Positions 1-7,369 of a DNA stretch of 19,865 nt are shown here, piece by piece; position 1 is the stretch's first letter; each line of letters opens with the position of its first letter. A program made the position numbers and the translations under genes. The DNA lies in contig JAXHSV010000025.1 in NCBI GenBank assembly GCA_034190305.1, forward strand, positions 1 to 19,865, written 5' to 3'. Source of the stretch: JAUWNJ01 sp034190305. Lineage in GTDB: Bacteria > Planctomycetota > Phycisphaerae > SM23-33. Under the pieces are notes generated by a model, which did not search any database, was not told the origin of the DNA, and was given only the letters and a program-made list of their open reading frames with translations.

Positions 1-1595
1 TTCGATTTGGTCGGACCGATTGGAAAAACAAACTGCTTGAGTCGCCTGCGGGAGACCTCTATCGTCGGACCGCCTTCTGTCAGCGCCGCCGAACTGCCTG
101 CGGTGAGCGCCGCCGAACCGCCTGCGGTCAGCGCCGCCGAACCGCCTGCGGTGAGCGCCGACGAACCGAGTTTGAGTTTCAGGCGGATTCGTTCTGCCAT
201 CAGCAATCCCGCGAGCATCGAGCCGTTATTGAAGACGATCCGGTGCAGTCCGCCGGCGGGCGTGTCCATTTCGATAACCCGCAAATTACCGGCTGAGGGT
301 TTTATCACGCCGTGCTGTGTCATAAATGCAAAGTCGGCCTCGGCGCCGTCGAAAGCAAGCCTTGCTCCCGACCGAAAAACAACCAGCGAATCGGCGGCAG
401 TTATTGTTTCGGGTTTTTCCGGCGATATGCGGAAGGTCGCCTGGAGAATTTCTTTCGGCGCGATTTTGAGCGACGTTCCGCCGGTCAGTTCCACCGTCAG
501 CGGCCCCGATTTCAGTTCACCGGCGATTACCTGCCCGTCTGTCATTACCAGGCGCACGCGGTCATTCGCACGCGACCGCCCCATCAGACCGATAACCGCA
601 CCGGAAGGTATCTTCACCTGCCCGAAATCCGCTCGCAGCACGTATTCATCGTTGGTTATCTCGCCGCGGATCTCGTTACCGTTGCGGAGGACCAGAAGGT
701 CGCTCTTTTTATCGCGTTTCAACTCGACTCCGCCCAGTGTCGTCAGGCCGGCATCGACCATATTCAGCACTATTTTTCGCAGCGAAGCGGGAACGAGCCG
801 AAGTTCGTCGGCCGGGTCGAAATCTTTGAGGAATCCGACTGCCTGGTCGAACGACTTACGCTGGGCCTCGAAGAAACAAAGCGCCACGGCCTTGTTGGGC
901 GGAACCTTGATCGAGGTGTCGCAGTATAAACTGTCGTTATCTTTGGAAAACGAGAAGGTGGGTTTGAATTTGGCGGTGGACGTGGCGAAGACGTGCACAA
1001 CCGCCGGTCGGTTTGAACCTGCCGACCCGGACGTTACTATGCCCCAGTCTCTCAAGGTTACATTGGTGCCTCCGGAGGTGGTTTGCGTCCTGTTGGTGGA
1101 GGCTCCCATGTTGGAGTAGTATCGCAGCGAAACCGCTACCTCCGCGCCGGTGGTGTTTTCAAAAATGTCGATCCATCGGCAGTAACCGGACTTGGTGTTG
1201 ACGAATATCCGACGGGAGATGTTGAGGTTGTTGTATCGCCATCCTATCTCGATTTCCTTGCCGTTGGCGCTCAATCTTGCCGTGGGCTGAACAGGGAAAG
1301 CCGTGCGGTTAACCGACAACTGCATGCCTCCGTCGTAGGCGTCGTTGGTGCCGTCGGAAACCGTTCCATTGTTCAGAATATCCCACCGGTAGCCGAGCGA
1401 ATCGGTTGTTGTCCACGGAGACGACGTGCTCCTGCCGGCGGGAATGTGAATGCCTTCGTTGCCTGATGTGTCTGTCGGGGGAGCAAGCGAGGGGCGGATT
1501 CCGCTTCTGATCTCGAGTCTTGCCTGCGCAAGTGAGACCGTCGAGCAGACGGCGACCATGAACAACACAACGCCCGGACGAGTCGTATATCTCAT
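1..1595 (-). CDS. Secreted repeat protein, paralogue of its neighbour (3' end outside window)
   Basis: An uninterrupted frame of 531 codons runs from ATG at 1595 to the left edge with no stop, so the C-terminus is missing. The start MRYTTRPGVVLFMVAV with SLAQA before residue 25 is a signal peptide, so the product is exported. AAGGAG lies 11-12 nt before the start. It aligns along its length with the product of 1682-3616: shared anchors are NGKEIEIG (ASGDEIEIG there), RWIDIFENTT (RWLDIFVNTT), VALCFFEAQ (VLCYFEAQ) and RGEITNDEYV (SGKITNKEYV). The N-terminal half is one domain. After about residue 260 come repeated beta-type units of about 40 residues with a G.I / FG.I pattern. A Gly/Ala/Leu tract near the truncated end is encoded by a 24-bp tandem repeat. 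The family function is not known to me. It follows the 644-aa paralogue on the same strand after an 86-bp gap, probably in one transcript. Confidence 0.85.
   Translation of the reverse strand, partial: MRYTTRPGVVLFMVAVCSTVSLAQARLEIRSGIRPSLAPPTDTSGNEGIHIPAGRSTSSPWTTTDSLGYRWDILNNGTVSDGTNDAYDGGMQLSVNRTAFPVQPTARLSANGKEIEIGWRYNNLNISRRIFVNTKSGYCRWIDIFENTTGAEVAVSLRYYSNMGASTNRTQTTSGGTNVTLRDWGIVTSGSAGSNRPAVVHVFATSTAKFKPTFSFSKDNDSLYCDTSIKVPPNKAVALCFFEAQRKSFDQAVGFLKDFDPADELRLVPASLRKIVLNMVDAGLTTLGGVELKRDKKSDLLVLRNGNEIRGEITNDEYVLRADFGQVKIPSGAVIGLMGRSRANDRVRLVMTDGQVIAGELKSGPLTVELTGGTSLKIAPKEILQATFRISPEKPETITAADSLVVFRSGARLAFDGAEADFAFMTQHGVIKPSAGNLRVIEMDTPAGGLHRIVFNNGSMLAGLLMAERIRLKLKLGSSALTAGGSAALTAGGSAALTAGSSAALTEGGPTIEVSRRRLKQFVFPIGPTKS
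70..165. repeat. 24-bp in-frame tandem repeat, four units
   Basis: Four adjacent 24-bp units differ at only a few positions; the plus-strand core is CCTGCGGTSAGCGCCGCCGAA with variation in the last units. On the coding (minus) strand they encode repeats of the type SAALTAGG, inside the partial secreted protein. The unit length is a multiple of three, so gain or loss of a copy would keep the frame. Confidence 0.85.
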
Positions 1596-1622
1596 TGTGT
1601 TTTCCGCTCCTTCGTTGTGTCT

Positions 1623-1676
1623 AGCGTTCAGCATTCAGTTAGTCGCTGATTGCTGAACGCTGACCGCTGATTGCTA
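1623..1676. repeat. CAGCATTCAG-type palindromic repeat, copy 1
   Basis: AGCGTTCAGCATTCAG (1623-1638) pairs with CTGATTGCTGAACGCT (1646-1661) at 15 of 16 positions around a 7-nt loop. A further CCGCTGATTGC follows to 1676. It occupies most of the 86-bp gap between the two minus-strand paralogues, just past the stop of the upstream gene. Similar copies lie at 8906-8981 and 12058-12103. Confidence 0.75.
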
Positions 1677-1681
1677 TCTTT

Positions 1682-3616
1682 TTATTCGGGCACTTTTACC
1701 CCTAGTTTTTCCAGTACGTTGCGAATTCGCTGGCGGACCTCCGGGTCGGGGTCTTTAAGATGCCCGGTCAGCAGCGGTGCTATAGTCCGGCCCATTCCGG
1801 TCAGAGCCTCCTGCGCCTCCTCTCTGTCCTTATAATTGGCAGCCGAAAGCATGGCGACGTATTTTTCGACGAGTTTGACCGTTGCCTCCGGGGGCAGGGC
1901 GTCTTTTCGCCTGATGGCGACGATATGACCGACATGCAGGTTTAACTCCGGTCCGGGCTGAACGGCGAAGCAGAGAGCCTCCTGGCGGATTTTACCGCGA
2001 AGAGTCGAACCGTCCCACATTTTTATAATCGCCAGGCCGGGGTCTTTGTCGCTGAAGGACATTTCCGTGATGTTTTCAGGCCTGACGCTGATCGTCCCGA
2101 AGTCGGTCGCTACTTCGAACACCTCGTCAACAAGTTGTCCGAAAAGTTCATCTTCGTTATTTAGCATCACGCTGGTTGACGTCGAATCCGTCTCGCCGTT
2201 TTCGACGAAACGCACCGCCAGGACCATGTCGCGCGAGACATCCAGTTTCGGACCCAGTTTCAAAGGAAGGGCGATCTTTTCCGGTCCGAGTATCCCCGCC
2301 AGCGTCGAGTCGTTGATGAATTCCGCATGGTGGACGCCGCCGGCTTCGTGGTTCAGTGAAATTTTCCGAAGGTCTTTGCCGTCGAGTGTGATTGAACCGT
2401 GCCGGGTCTGGAACGTGCATTTCAAATCGGCGGGATCGAACGCCAGGCGGTCGCCGGTCCGCAGCAGGATCAGCGGACCGGCGGCTGACTCTTCGGGCTT
2501 TTCCCTGCTGATGCGGTAGGAACACTGCTTTATCCGCGACAGCGGAATCGCCAGACTCCCGCCGGTCGGGATGTCCAGTTTGATAACTGCGTCCTTGAGT
2601 TTTCCGGTAATGACCTGCCCGCCGGCGATTACCGCGTGAACGTTCGATTCGTTCCCCGCAGCAGCGGCGAAACCGATGACTTCCTCGGCGGGAAGGGTCA
2701 GTTCGCCGAAAAACGGTTCGATGACATATTCTTTATTGGTGATTTTTCCGGAGATCGCATCGTCGTTTTTCAGGATTACCACGTCGGCGGTTCCGCTGCG
2801 GTCCAGCGTAATATCCGCAATTCCACCTCCACTGCGGAAGTTGACGATGAGCCTGCGTACGTCGCGGGGAAGGTCGTTCAACAACTGGCCGGCGTTGAAC
2901 TGCGACAATGTCTTTTGAAGTTCGGCTGTACCGCTGGCCTGGGCTTCGAAGTAGCACAGCACCGCTATGCCCCCGGGCGGTACGACCAGGGAGTAGTTGA
3001 CGCTTATTGCCCTGCCTCCGGCGCTGACGGACGGACGCAGTTTGCTGCGATTTCCGCAGACGATGTGGAGCAGACTAGGCTGACCCTGATGTTCCGTAAT
3101 GAAAGCCCAGTCCTTTTTGCCGAAACTGCTCGCCCCCGATGAGGTAATCACACGTGAGACTTGGCGGTTCAGGTTGGTATAGATGCGCACGGGGACGGTT
3201 TGCCTGGAAGAGGTGGTGTTGACGAATATATCAAGCCAGCGAGCCAGACCGCGGTCTTTATAAACCCTGGCACGGCGATATATCCGGCAGTTGTTGCGGG
3301 TGTACGGGCCGATTTCTATCTCGTCACCGGAGGCGTTCATCCACGCCATGTTATTGCTCTGCACGTTGGCGCCGCTGACCTGGCAATAAAGCCCGCCGTT
3401 ATAGACGTAGTTTATTCCCCTGTAAACATTGAGGTAACCCTGGAAATACCATTGCTGACCGGTCCCGTCGTTCAATTGAATGTTGAAGGATCTTTGTTGG
3501 TTATTGGGTACGTGCAGCCCGTCGGGCACTTTACCTGTCTGACCGCAGGCGGGCGTTACCGGAGATAATAAAGCCAGAAATCCATACGATAAACTCAACA
3601 AAACGCTTCTTGACAT
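1682..3616 (-). CDS. Secreted protein with beta-repeat units and HEAT-like C-terminus
   Basis: 644 aa. Residues 1-25 form a signal peptide (hydrophobic 5-21, then TPACG). Residues about 40-260 are an N-terminal domain shared with the downstream paralogue. From about 277 to 570 there are roughly six units of about 42 residues with a recurring hydrophobic - G.I/L - FG.I - I..I pattern, for example DAISGKITNKEYV (285-297), DELFGQLVDEVFEVATDFG (489-507) and DGSTLRGKIRQ (535-545). Residues about 580-640 are helical and end in a HEAT-like motif (IAPLLTGHLKDPDPEVRQR). The start is supported by GGAAGAGGAAATA directly before ATG and by a TATAAT promoter. Beta units plus HEAT suggest a structural or protein-binding envelope role, but no enzyme motif is visible and no function should be assigned. 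Confidence 0.9.
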   Translation of the reverse strand: MSRSVLLSLSYGFLALLSPVTPACGQTGKVPDGLHVPNNQQRSFNIQLNDGTGQQWYFQGYLNVYRGINYVYNGGLYCQVSGANVQSNNMAWMNASGDEIEIGPYTRNNCRIYRRARVYKDRGLARWLDIFVNTTSSRQTVPVRIYTNLNRQVSRVITSSGASSFGKKDWAFITEHQGQPSLLHIVCGNRSKLRPSVSAGGRAISVNYSLVVPPGGIAVLCYFEAQASGTAELQKTLSQFNAGQLLNDLPRDVRRLIVNFRSGGGIADITLDRSGTADVVILKNDDAISGKITNKEYVIEPFFGELTLPAEEVIGFAAAAGNESNVHAVIAGGQVITGKLKDAVIKLDIPTGGSLAIPLSRIKQCSYRISREKPEESAAGPLILLRTGDRLAFDPADLKCTFQTRHGSITLDGKDLRKISLNHEAGGVHHAEFINDSTLAGILGPEKIALPLKLGPKLDVSRDMVLAVRFVENGETDSTSTSVMLNNEDELFGQLVDEVFEVATDFGTISVRPENITEMSFSDKDPGLAIIKMWDGSTLRGKIRQEALCFAVQPGPELNLHVGHIVAIRRKDALPPEATVKLVEKYVAMLSAANYKDREEAQEALTGMGRTIAPLLTGHLKDPDPEVRQRIRNVLEKLGVKVPE

Positions 3617-3651
3617 TATTTCCTCTTCCAGAAGACTTTCGCAGACGGCGC

Positions 3652-3680
3652 ATTATACATCATTGATACTAGACGCACAA
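3652..3680 (-). promoter_or_regulatory. Sigma70-like promoter of the 644-aa secreted protein gene
   Basis: On the minus strand TTGTGC (3680-3675) is 17 bp from a perfect TATAAT (3657-3652). Transcription would start near 3645, giving a leader of about 28 nt that contains the strong Shine-Dalgarno. Confidence 0.6.
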
Positions 3681-3731
3681 ACAGGCGAGTAGTTCCGGTT
3701 TTTTCGTTTAAAAGCATGCGGCGGAAAGAAT

Positions 3732-3807
3732 AGCAGGGATTCGGGGGATAAAGATTAAATAATAAGAAATAAAAAATTATATCCCCTATATCCCCTGCAT
3801 CCCTGCT
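3732..3807. repeat. GCAGGGAT/GGGGATA inverted-repeat element
   Basis: AGCAGGGAT (3732-3740) is inverted at 3799-3807 and GGGGATA (3744-3750) is inverted at 3780-3786, around an AT-rich centre. It fills much of the 200-bp gap between the secreted protein gene start and the phosphodiesterase stop. The same arms flank the larger element at 15045-15330. The rest of this gap holds only the promoter above. Confidence 0.65.
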
Positions 3808-3816
3808 GGTTCTTCT

Positions 3817-4311
3817 TCAACGCACTGCAAAATGTTCAACGGTATCGGTGTCGGTGTCCAGGATGGCTGCGGTGGGCGGATGAGCGTGCCGCAGCGCACC
3901 GGGATTAATCACGCGCGTCGGACCGATTTTCTCATTGCGAGGTTGATGGGTGTGCCCGTGGCAAAGATAGTCGAATCTGTTCTGTCCCAGCAGTTCCGTC
4001 ATTATGCGGGAGTTGTTCCCGTGTGTCGCAGCCAGGTATTTATCACCACCGAGCGGTACGAGGATCGTATCCGGGCTGAAATGTATGTTGTTCCGGTCGG
4101 CATGACTTTGCAGCCTCCGGGGGTGGCGGTCCATATTTCCGGCTACGGCGTAGGTTGGCAGGTTGGTATCGCTCAGGGCGGTTATACATTCATCGTTTCC
4201 GATATCCCCGCAATGCACAATTGCCTCGGCGCCGCGCTCGGCGAGCATCGACAACGCCCGCGCCAGCACGCCGGCTTTCCCGTGTGAATCTGAAACAAGA
4301 CCTATTTTCAT
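3817..4311 (-). CDS. YfcE/MJ0936-type metallophosphoesterase
   Basis: 164 aa, a full-length small calcineurin-like phosphodiesterase. The metal-ligand motifs are in order: D8-S-H10, GD36, G58-N59-M-D61, H97-G and G119-H120-T-H122. Members of this cytosolic family (E. coli YfcE, M. jannaschii MJ0936) hydrolyse phosphodiesters with a dinuclear metal centre; the physiological substrate is usually unknown. No signal peptide or membrane segment is present. The gene is divergent from the GT39-like gene across 65 bp. There is no true Shine-Dalgarno, only AAGG touching the ATG, and a TAAAAT box ends 7 nt before the start, so the message may be leaderless. Confidence 0.9.
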   Translation of the reverse strand: MKIGLVSDSHGKAGVLARALSMLAERGAEAIVHCGDIGNDECITALSDTNLPTYAVAGNMDRHPRRLQSHADRNNIHFSPDTILVPLGGDKYLAATHGNNSRIMTELLGQNRFDYLCHGHTHQPRNEKIGPTRVINPGALRHAHPPTAAILDTDTDTVEHFAVR

Positions 4312-4318
4312 CCTTGTT

Positions 4319-4348
4319 ATTTTACATCCCCGCCGGAACAGTTGCCAG
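4319..4348 (-). promoter_or_regulatory. Promoter of the metallophosphoesterase gene
   Basis: Minus-strand CTGGCA (4348-4343), 18 bp, then TAAAAT (4324-4319). The -35 overlaps the -35 of the opposite promoter. The box ends 7 nt before the ATG at 4311. Confidence 0.4.
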
Positions 4349-4370
4349 CCTATGTAACTGCCGATAGTAT
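4342..4370 (+). promoter_or_regulatory. Promoter of the GT39-like glycosyltransferase gene
   Basis: TTGCCA (4342-4347), 17 bp, then TAGTAT (4365-4370). The expected start point, 6-7 nt downstream, falls on the GTG start codon at 4377, so the transcript could be leaderless. Confidence 0.5.
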
Positions 4371-4376
4371 GGTTGC

Positions 4377-5855
4377 GTGTCTGATGATGATGACAGATCG
4401 TCTGGGGAAATCGAGCCTCCGCAGTTTATCAACCTTGAGCCTCCTCGATGGTATGGCCGGAGCATCTGGACCGTAACGCTCTTCTCGCTGGCGTTTATAT
4501 TTATCATGAGTTTTCTTTCTGCCTGGTGGATTTATGGTCGGCCTGCCTTGTTCGGAGTGGCGTTTGGCGTCGTTGTGCTGTTGGCTGCGTCCGGCGACCG
4601 GCTGATGCGGGCATCGACAGTAACGTGGTTAATCGCGTTGGCGGCATTGGCTCTGCTGCTGAGACTTGCCTGTGTAATGCTTATTCCATATCTGCCTTGC
4701 GCGGACTTCAAGGTCTATCACGACGCCGGCGCAGTCATGGCCCAAACGTGGACGCTGGGCGTCCGGGCCGCCGCAGGTAATAGTAGTTACCGGTGTTTCC
4801 TGCCGCCCGGGCAGATCTTCAGCATGGGAGTGGTGTATAGTCTGTTCGGCCCCCATGTACTGGCCGCTCAAATTCTGAACATAATCTACAGCACGCTGAC
4901 GGTTGTGGGAATTTGGTATCTTGGACGGAAGATGTTCGGCGAGCGAATCGGGCGAATTTCCGCTGTGCTCGCGGCGATGCTTCCTTCGACGATCTTCGGG
5001 TGCATGTTACTGGGGGCCGAGGTCCCCGAAGCGTTCTGGCTGGTGCTGGCGATGTGCTTCTACGTAACGGCGGTCGAGCGAGACCACCTTTTGGTTCCGG
5101 CTTTGTTATGTGGAATCTGCCTTGGTGTCGGATCGCTGATTCGTCCGACCTATTTACTTCTGCCTGTTCCGATAGGCCTGCACATGCTGCTGTCGTGGGG
5201 GCGGGCGCGCAGGGCGATTCTCTCTGCTGTCATCATGTCCGCCGGCCTGGCCGCCGTCGTCGCCCCGTGGACGTATCGAAACTACCTCGCCACCGGCGGA
5301 TTCATCGTTATAAGTTCAAATGCCGGAGGTGTACTGTATTCAGCCAATAACGACAAGGCGCAGGGCGCGTACACGCAGGAAGCGTGGGAATGCGTTTTCG
5401 ATAATTCGCCTGACGACCTGGCCTTGATGCGTATCGGAAGGGAGCGAGCATTTTCATGGATTAAGGCCAATCCGGGACGATTTACCCGATTGGCGTTGCA
5501 GAAGTTCGTCCTCTTCTGGCACACGGACAAGGAGATTGCCTGGTGGGCCGTTTATCAGACGCATGAGGAGCACCCCCGATTGGGCATCCCTGTGAAATGG
5601 CGGATGCGGGCCCAGGCCGGTTCGACGGGATATTACGTGGTTATGATACTCGCCGGCGCACTGGGCGTGTGGCGGCTGCGCAGGCAGTTGCGAACAAACC
5701 GCTCCTGGATGGTCATCCCCATAATGTGTATGTACTTCACTGTCGTCCACATGGTCTTCGAATCCCAGGGAAAATATCACTATATGCTTGTGCCGTTTCT
5801 GTGTATCCTCGCCGCTCTGGTTGTAGGTAAAAGGAAGAAAATCGGACATATTTGA
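4377..5855 (+). CDS. GT39/ArnT-like membrane glycosyltransferase
   Basis: 492 aa. An acidic cytosolic N-terminus (MSDDDDRSSGE) is followed by about ten hydrophobic segments, the first at 31-53. The loop after the early segments carries CADFKVYHDAG (108-118) with D110 and D116, the position of the conserved acidic residues in PMT/ArnT GT-C enzymes. These enzymes take a sugar from a polyprenyl-phosphate donor and transfer it on the extracytoplasmic side. A stop codon at 4365 in this frame leaves GTG 4377 as the first possible start; there is no Shine-Dalgarno, but a well-spaced promoter sits directly upstream. The 3' end overlaps the GT2 gene by 4 bases (TTGA), which points to coupled expression and to a donor-making partner. 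Acceptor unknown. The GT-C class is fairly sure; the subfamily is not. Confidence 0.85.
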   Translation: MSDDDDRSSGEIEPPQFINLEPPRWYGRSIWTVTLFSLAFIFIMSFLSAWWIYGRPALFGVAFGVVVLLAASGDRLMRASTVTWLIALAALALLLRLACVMLIPYLPCADFKVYHDAGAVMAQTWTLGVRAAAGNSSYRCFLPPGQIFSMGVVYSLFGPHVLAAQILNIIYSTLTVVGIWYLGRKMFGERIGRISAVLAAMLPSTIFGCMLLGAEVPEAFWLVLAMCFYVTAVERDHLLVPALLCGICLGVGSLIRPTYLLLPVPIGLHMLLSWGRARRAILSAVIMSAGLAAVVAPWTYRNYLATGGFIVISSNAGGVLYSANNDKAQGAYTQEAWECVFDNSPDDLALMRIGRERAFSWIKANPGRFTRLALQKFVLFWHTDKEIAWWAVYQTHEEHPRLGIPVKWRMRAQAGSTGYYVVMILAGALGVWRLRRQLRTNRSWMVIPIMCMYFTVVHMVFESQGKYHYMLVPFLCILAALVVGKRKKIGHI

Positions 5856-6634
5856 AAGTTACAGTGCCGCGACGGGAGCAACAATCAAACGGTTATCCTT
5901 CCGACGGACCGGCGGATAAGCCCCTTCTGTCGGTTGTGATACCGGCCCATAACGAGCAAGCCCGCCTTCCGGGAACTCTGGAAGAGGTCTTTTCCTTCCT
6001 GAGCGTCCAGCCTTACTCGTCCGAGGTGCTGGTGGTCGAGAACGGAAGCGAGGACCAAACTCTCAAAGTCGCCCAATCCTTTATGAGCAGCCATCCGTCG
6101 CTGCGCGTGTTGCAGGAGAGCAGGCGGGGTAAAGGTCTGGCCGTTCGCCGGGGTATGCTGGAGGCGCGGGGGCAGTATCGCTTCCTCTGTGATGCCGACC
6201 TGTCCATGCCGATCGCCGAGGTCAATCAGTTCCTTCCGCCGCTGCTGAAAGATTTTGATATTGCAATCGGTTCGCGCGAAGCGCCGGGCGCGGTCGTCGA
6301 TCAGCCCGTCTCTCGCCGACGGATCGGAAGAACTTTCAATGCTATCGTTCGGCTGATGGCGCTTCCGGGGCTGCGGGATACGCAGTGCGGATTCAAGTGC
6401 TTTCGCGCCGCCGTGGCCGAAGACATCTTCAGCCGCCAAAGGCTCGAGGGGATGGCTTTCGACGTTGAAGTGCTCCGGATCGCCAGGCATCGGGGATATC
6501 GCATTATCGAAAGGCCTATTACCTGGAGGTTCGATCCGGACTCGCGTGTCAGGCTGTTCCGTGATTCGATGCGCATGGTGGCCGAACTGTTGACGATCCG
6601 GCGAAACGCCCGACGCGGACTCTACGACGACTAA
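5852..6634 (+). CDS. GT2 glycosyltransferase, polyprenyl-phosphate sugar synthase type
   Basis: 260 aa, close in layout to dolichyl-phosphate beta-glucosyltransferase (ALG5/DPG synthase). After a variable N-terminus the GT-A fold starts with LSVVIPAHNE (26-35), then VENGSEDQT (62-70), RGKG (92-95), the metal/nucleotide motif DAD (114-116) in CDADLSMP, and DTQCGFKCF (176-184). No C-terminal membrane helix is obvious, so it is probably peripheral on the cytosolic face. The expected reaction is NDP-sugar plus polyprenyl phosphate giving polyprenyl-phosphate sugar. TTG 5852 is chosen because it overlaps the stop of the GT-C gene; GTG 5864 is the alternative. The pair would make and use a lipid-linked sugar. 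Confidence 0.88.
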   Translation: MKVTVPRREQQSNGYPSDGPADKPLLSVVIPAHNEQARLPGTLEEVFSFLSVQPYSSEVLVVENGSEDQTLKVAQSFMSSHPSLRVLQESRRGKGLAVRRGMLEARGQYRFLCDADLSMPIAEVNQFLPPLLKDFDIAIGSREAPGAVVDQPVSRRRIGRTFNAIVRLMALPGLRDTQCGFKCFRAAVAEDIFSRQRLEGMAFDVEVLRIARHRGYRIIERPITWRFDPDSRVRLFRDSMRMVAELLTIRRNARRGLYDD

Positions 6635-6636
6635 TC

Positions 6637-6839
6637 ATCCGATAACCGGTAAAAGAGAATAAAAAGCTCACCATCGGATATTTTTCTTTGGATGTTGTTA
6701 CCGGCTACCGACTACCGACTACTATTACTCTGTCAACCTTGATTCTTTAAGCATGGTTATGCGAGACAGAGACGCAGAGGTTCAGAGAATGTAACAAAAA
6801 CCTGTGGTTTTCTATATCTCTGTCCCTCTGCGTCTCTGT
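6637..6839. repeat. Intergenic inverted repeats, including CAGAGACGCAGAGG arms
   Basis: The 288-bp gap after the GT2 gene holds two structures. ATCCGAT (6637-6643) is inverted at 6673-6679 and followed by TTTTT, possibly a weak terminator, with ACCGACTACCGACTAC nearby. ACAGAGACGCAGAGG (6766-6780) is perfectly inverted at 6825-6839, a 15-bp stem around a 44-nt loop. The remainder, to 6913, shows no gene. Confidence 0.6.
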
Positions 6840-6913
6840 GTCGAATAAACAACGCCCGAAATTGTTCATAGATTTAGTAATGACGGAGTGCTATTCTTTT
6901 ACCTGTCGCTTCC

Positions 6914-6918
6914 GGAGG
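6914..6918 (+). promoter_or_regulatory. Shine-Dalgarno GGAGG that sets a TTG start
   Basis: GGAGG lies 4 nt before TTG 6923. The next candidate, GTG 6941, is 22 nt away and too far, so the TTG start is preferred. Confidence 0.6.
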
Positions 6919-6922
6919 CGAT

Positions 6923-7273
6923 TTGCAATATGATAAAGATGTGTTCAGACACAGCGAAAAACCGTTGGAAGAAAAGGAATTTCCGGATGAGAGCGATCTG
7001 GTTGACGATGATGAACAGTTGCCGTTGCCGCTTCGGAACTGCCCGTCCTGCGGGAACCTTGTTTATGACCAGACCCAACAGTGCCCGAACTGCAAGGAGT
7101 GGATATTTCCGGACAGACAGGATTGGCGCAGCAACCGGAAATGGTATGTTCGCGGCGGGCTGTATGTAACGAAAACTCTGGTGCTGAACTGGATATTCTG
7201 GCTGGCGATAGCTGCAATAGCGGCGATTGTTACTCTTCTGGAGATTTTCGGCTGGTTGGAGCCGCTGAGGTAA
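6923..7273 (+). CDS. Small zinc-ribbon protein with one C-terminal membrane helix
   Basis: 116 aa. An acidic N-terminal third (EEKEFPDESDLVDDDEQ) is followed by a zinc ribbon with CPSC (C40, C43) and CPNC (C54, C57). A hydrophobic segment at about 86-108 then anchors it, with the ribbon most likely in the cytosol. It starts at TTG with a GGAGG Shine-Dalgarno. A 96-bp gap separates it from the GT4 gene on the same strand. Single-ribbon tail-anchored proteins of this sort are common and mostly uncharacterised; no function can be read. Confidence 0.75.
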   Translation: MQYDKDVFRHSEKPLEEKEFPDESDLVDDDEQLPLPLRNCPSCGNLVYDQTQQCPNCKEWIFPDRQDWRSNRKWYVRGGLYVTKTLVLNWIFWLAIAAIAAIVTLLEIFGWLEPLR

Positions 7274-7369
7274 TTGGAAGAATTACCGTAAAGCATGTTT
7301 GACTTTTGTCGATATTAATGGTTTGAATTTGCAGCAGGGGTCGGCGAATATCTTGGAAGAACACAAGTC

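Noticed and set aside
312..929. 205-codon plus-strand open frame
   Set aside because: Also antisense to the same gene; no motif, no ribosome site.
7..1119. 370-codon plus-strand open frame
   Set aside because: Antisense to the minus-strand secreted protein, which has a signal peptide and aligns with its neighbour; the plus frame is low complexity.
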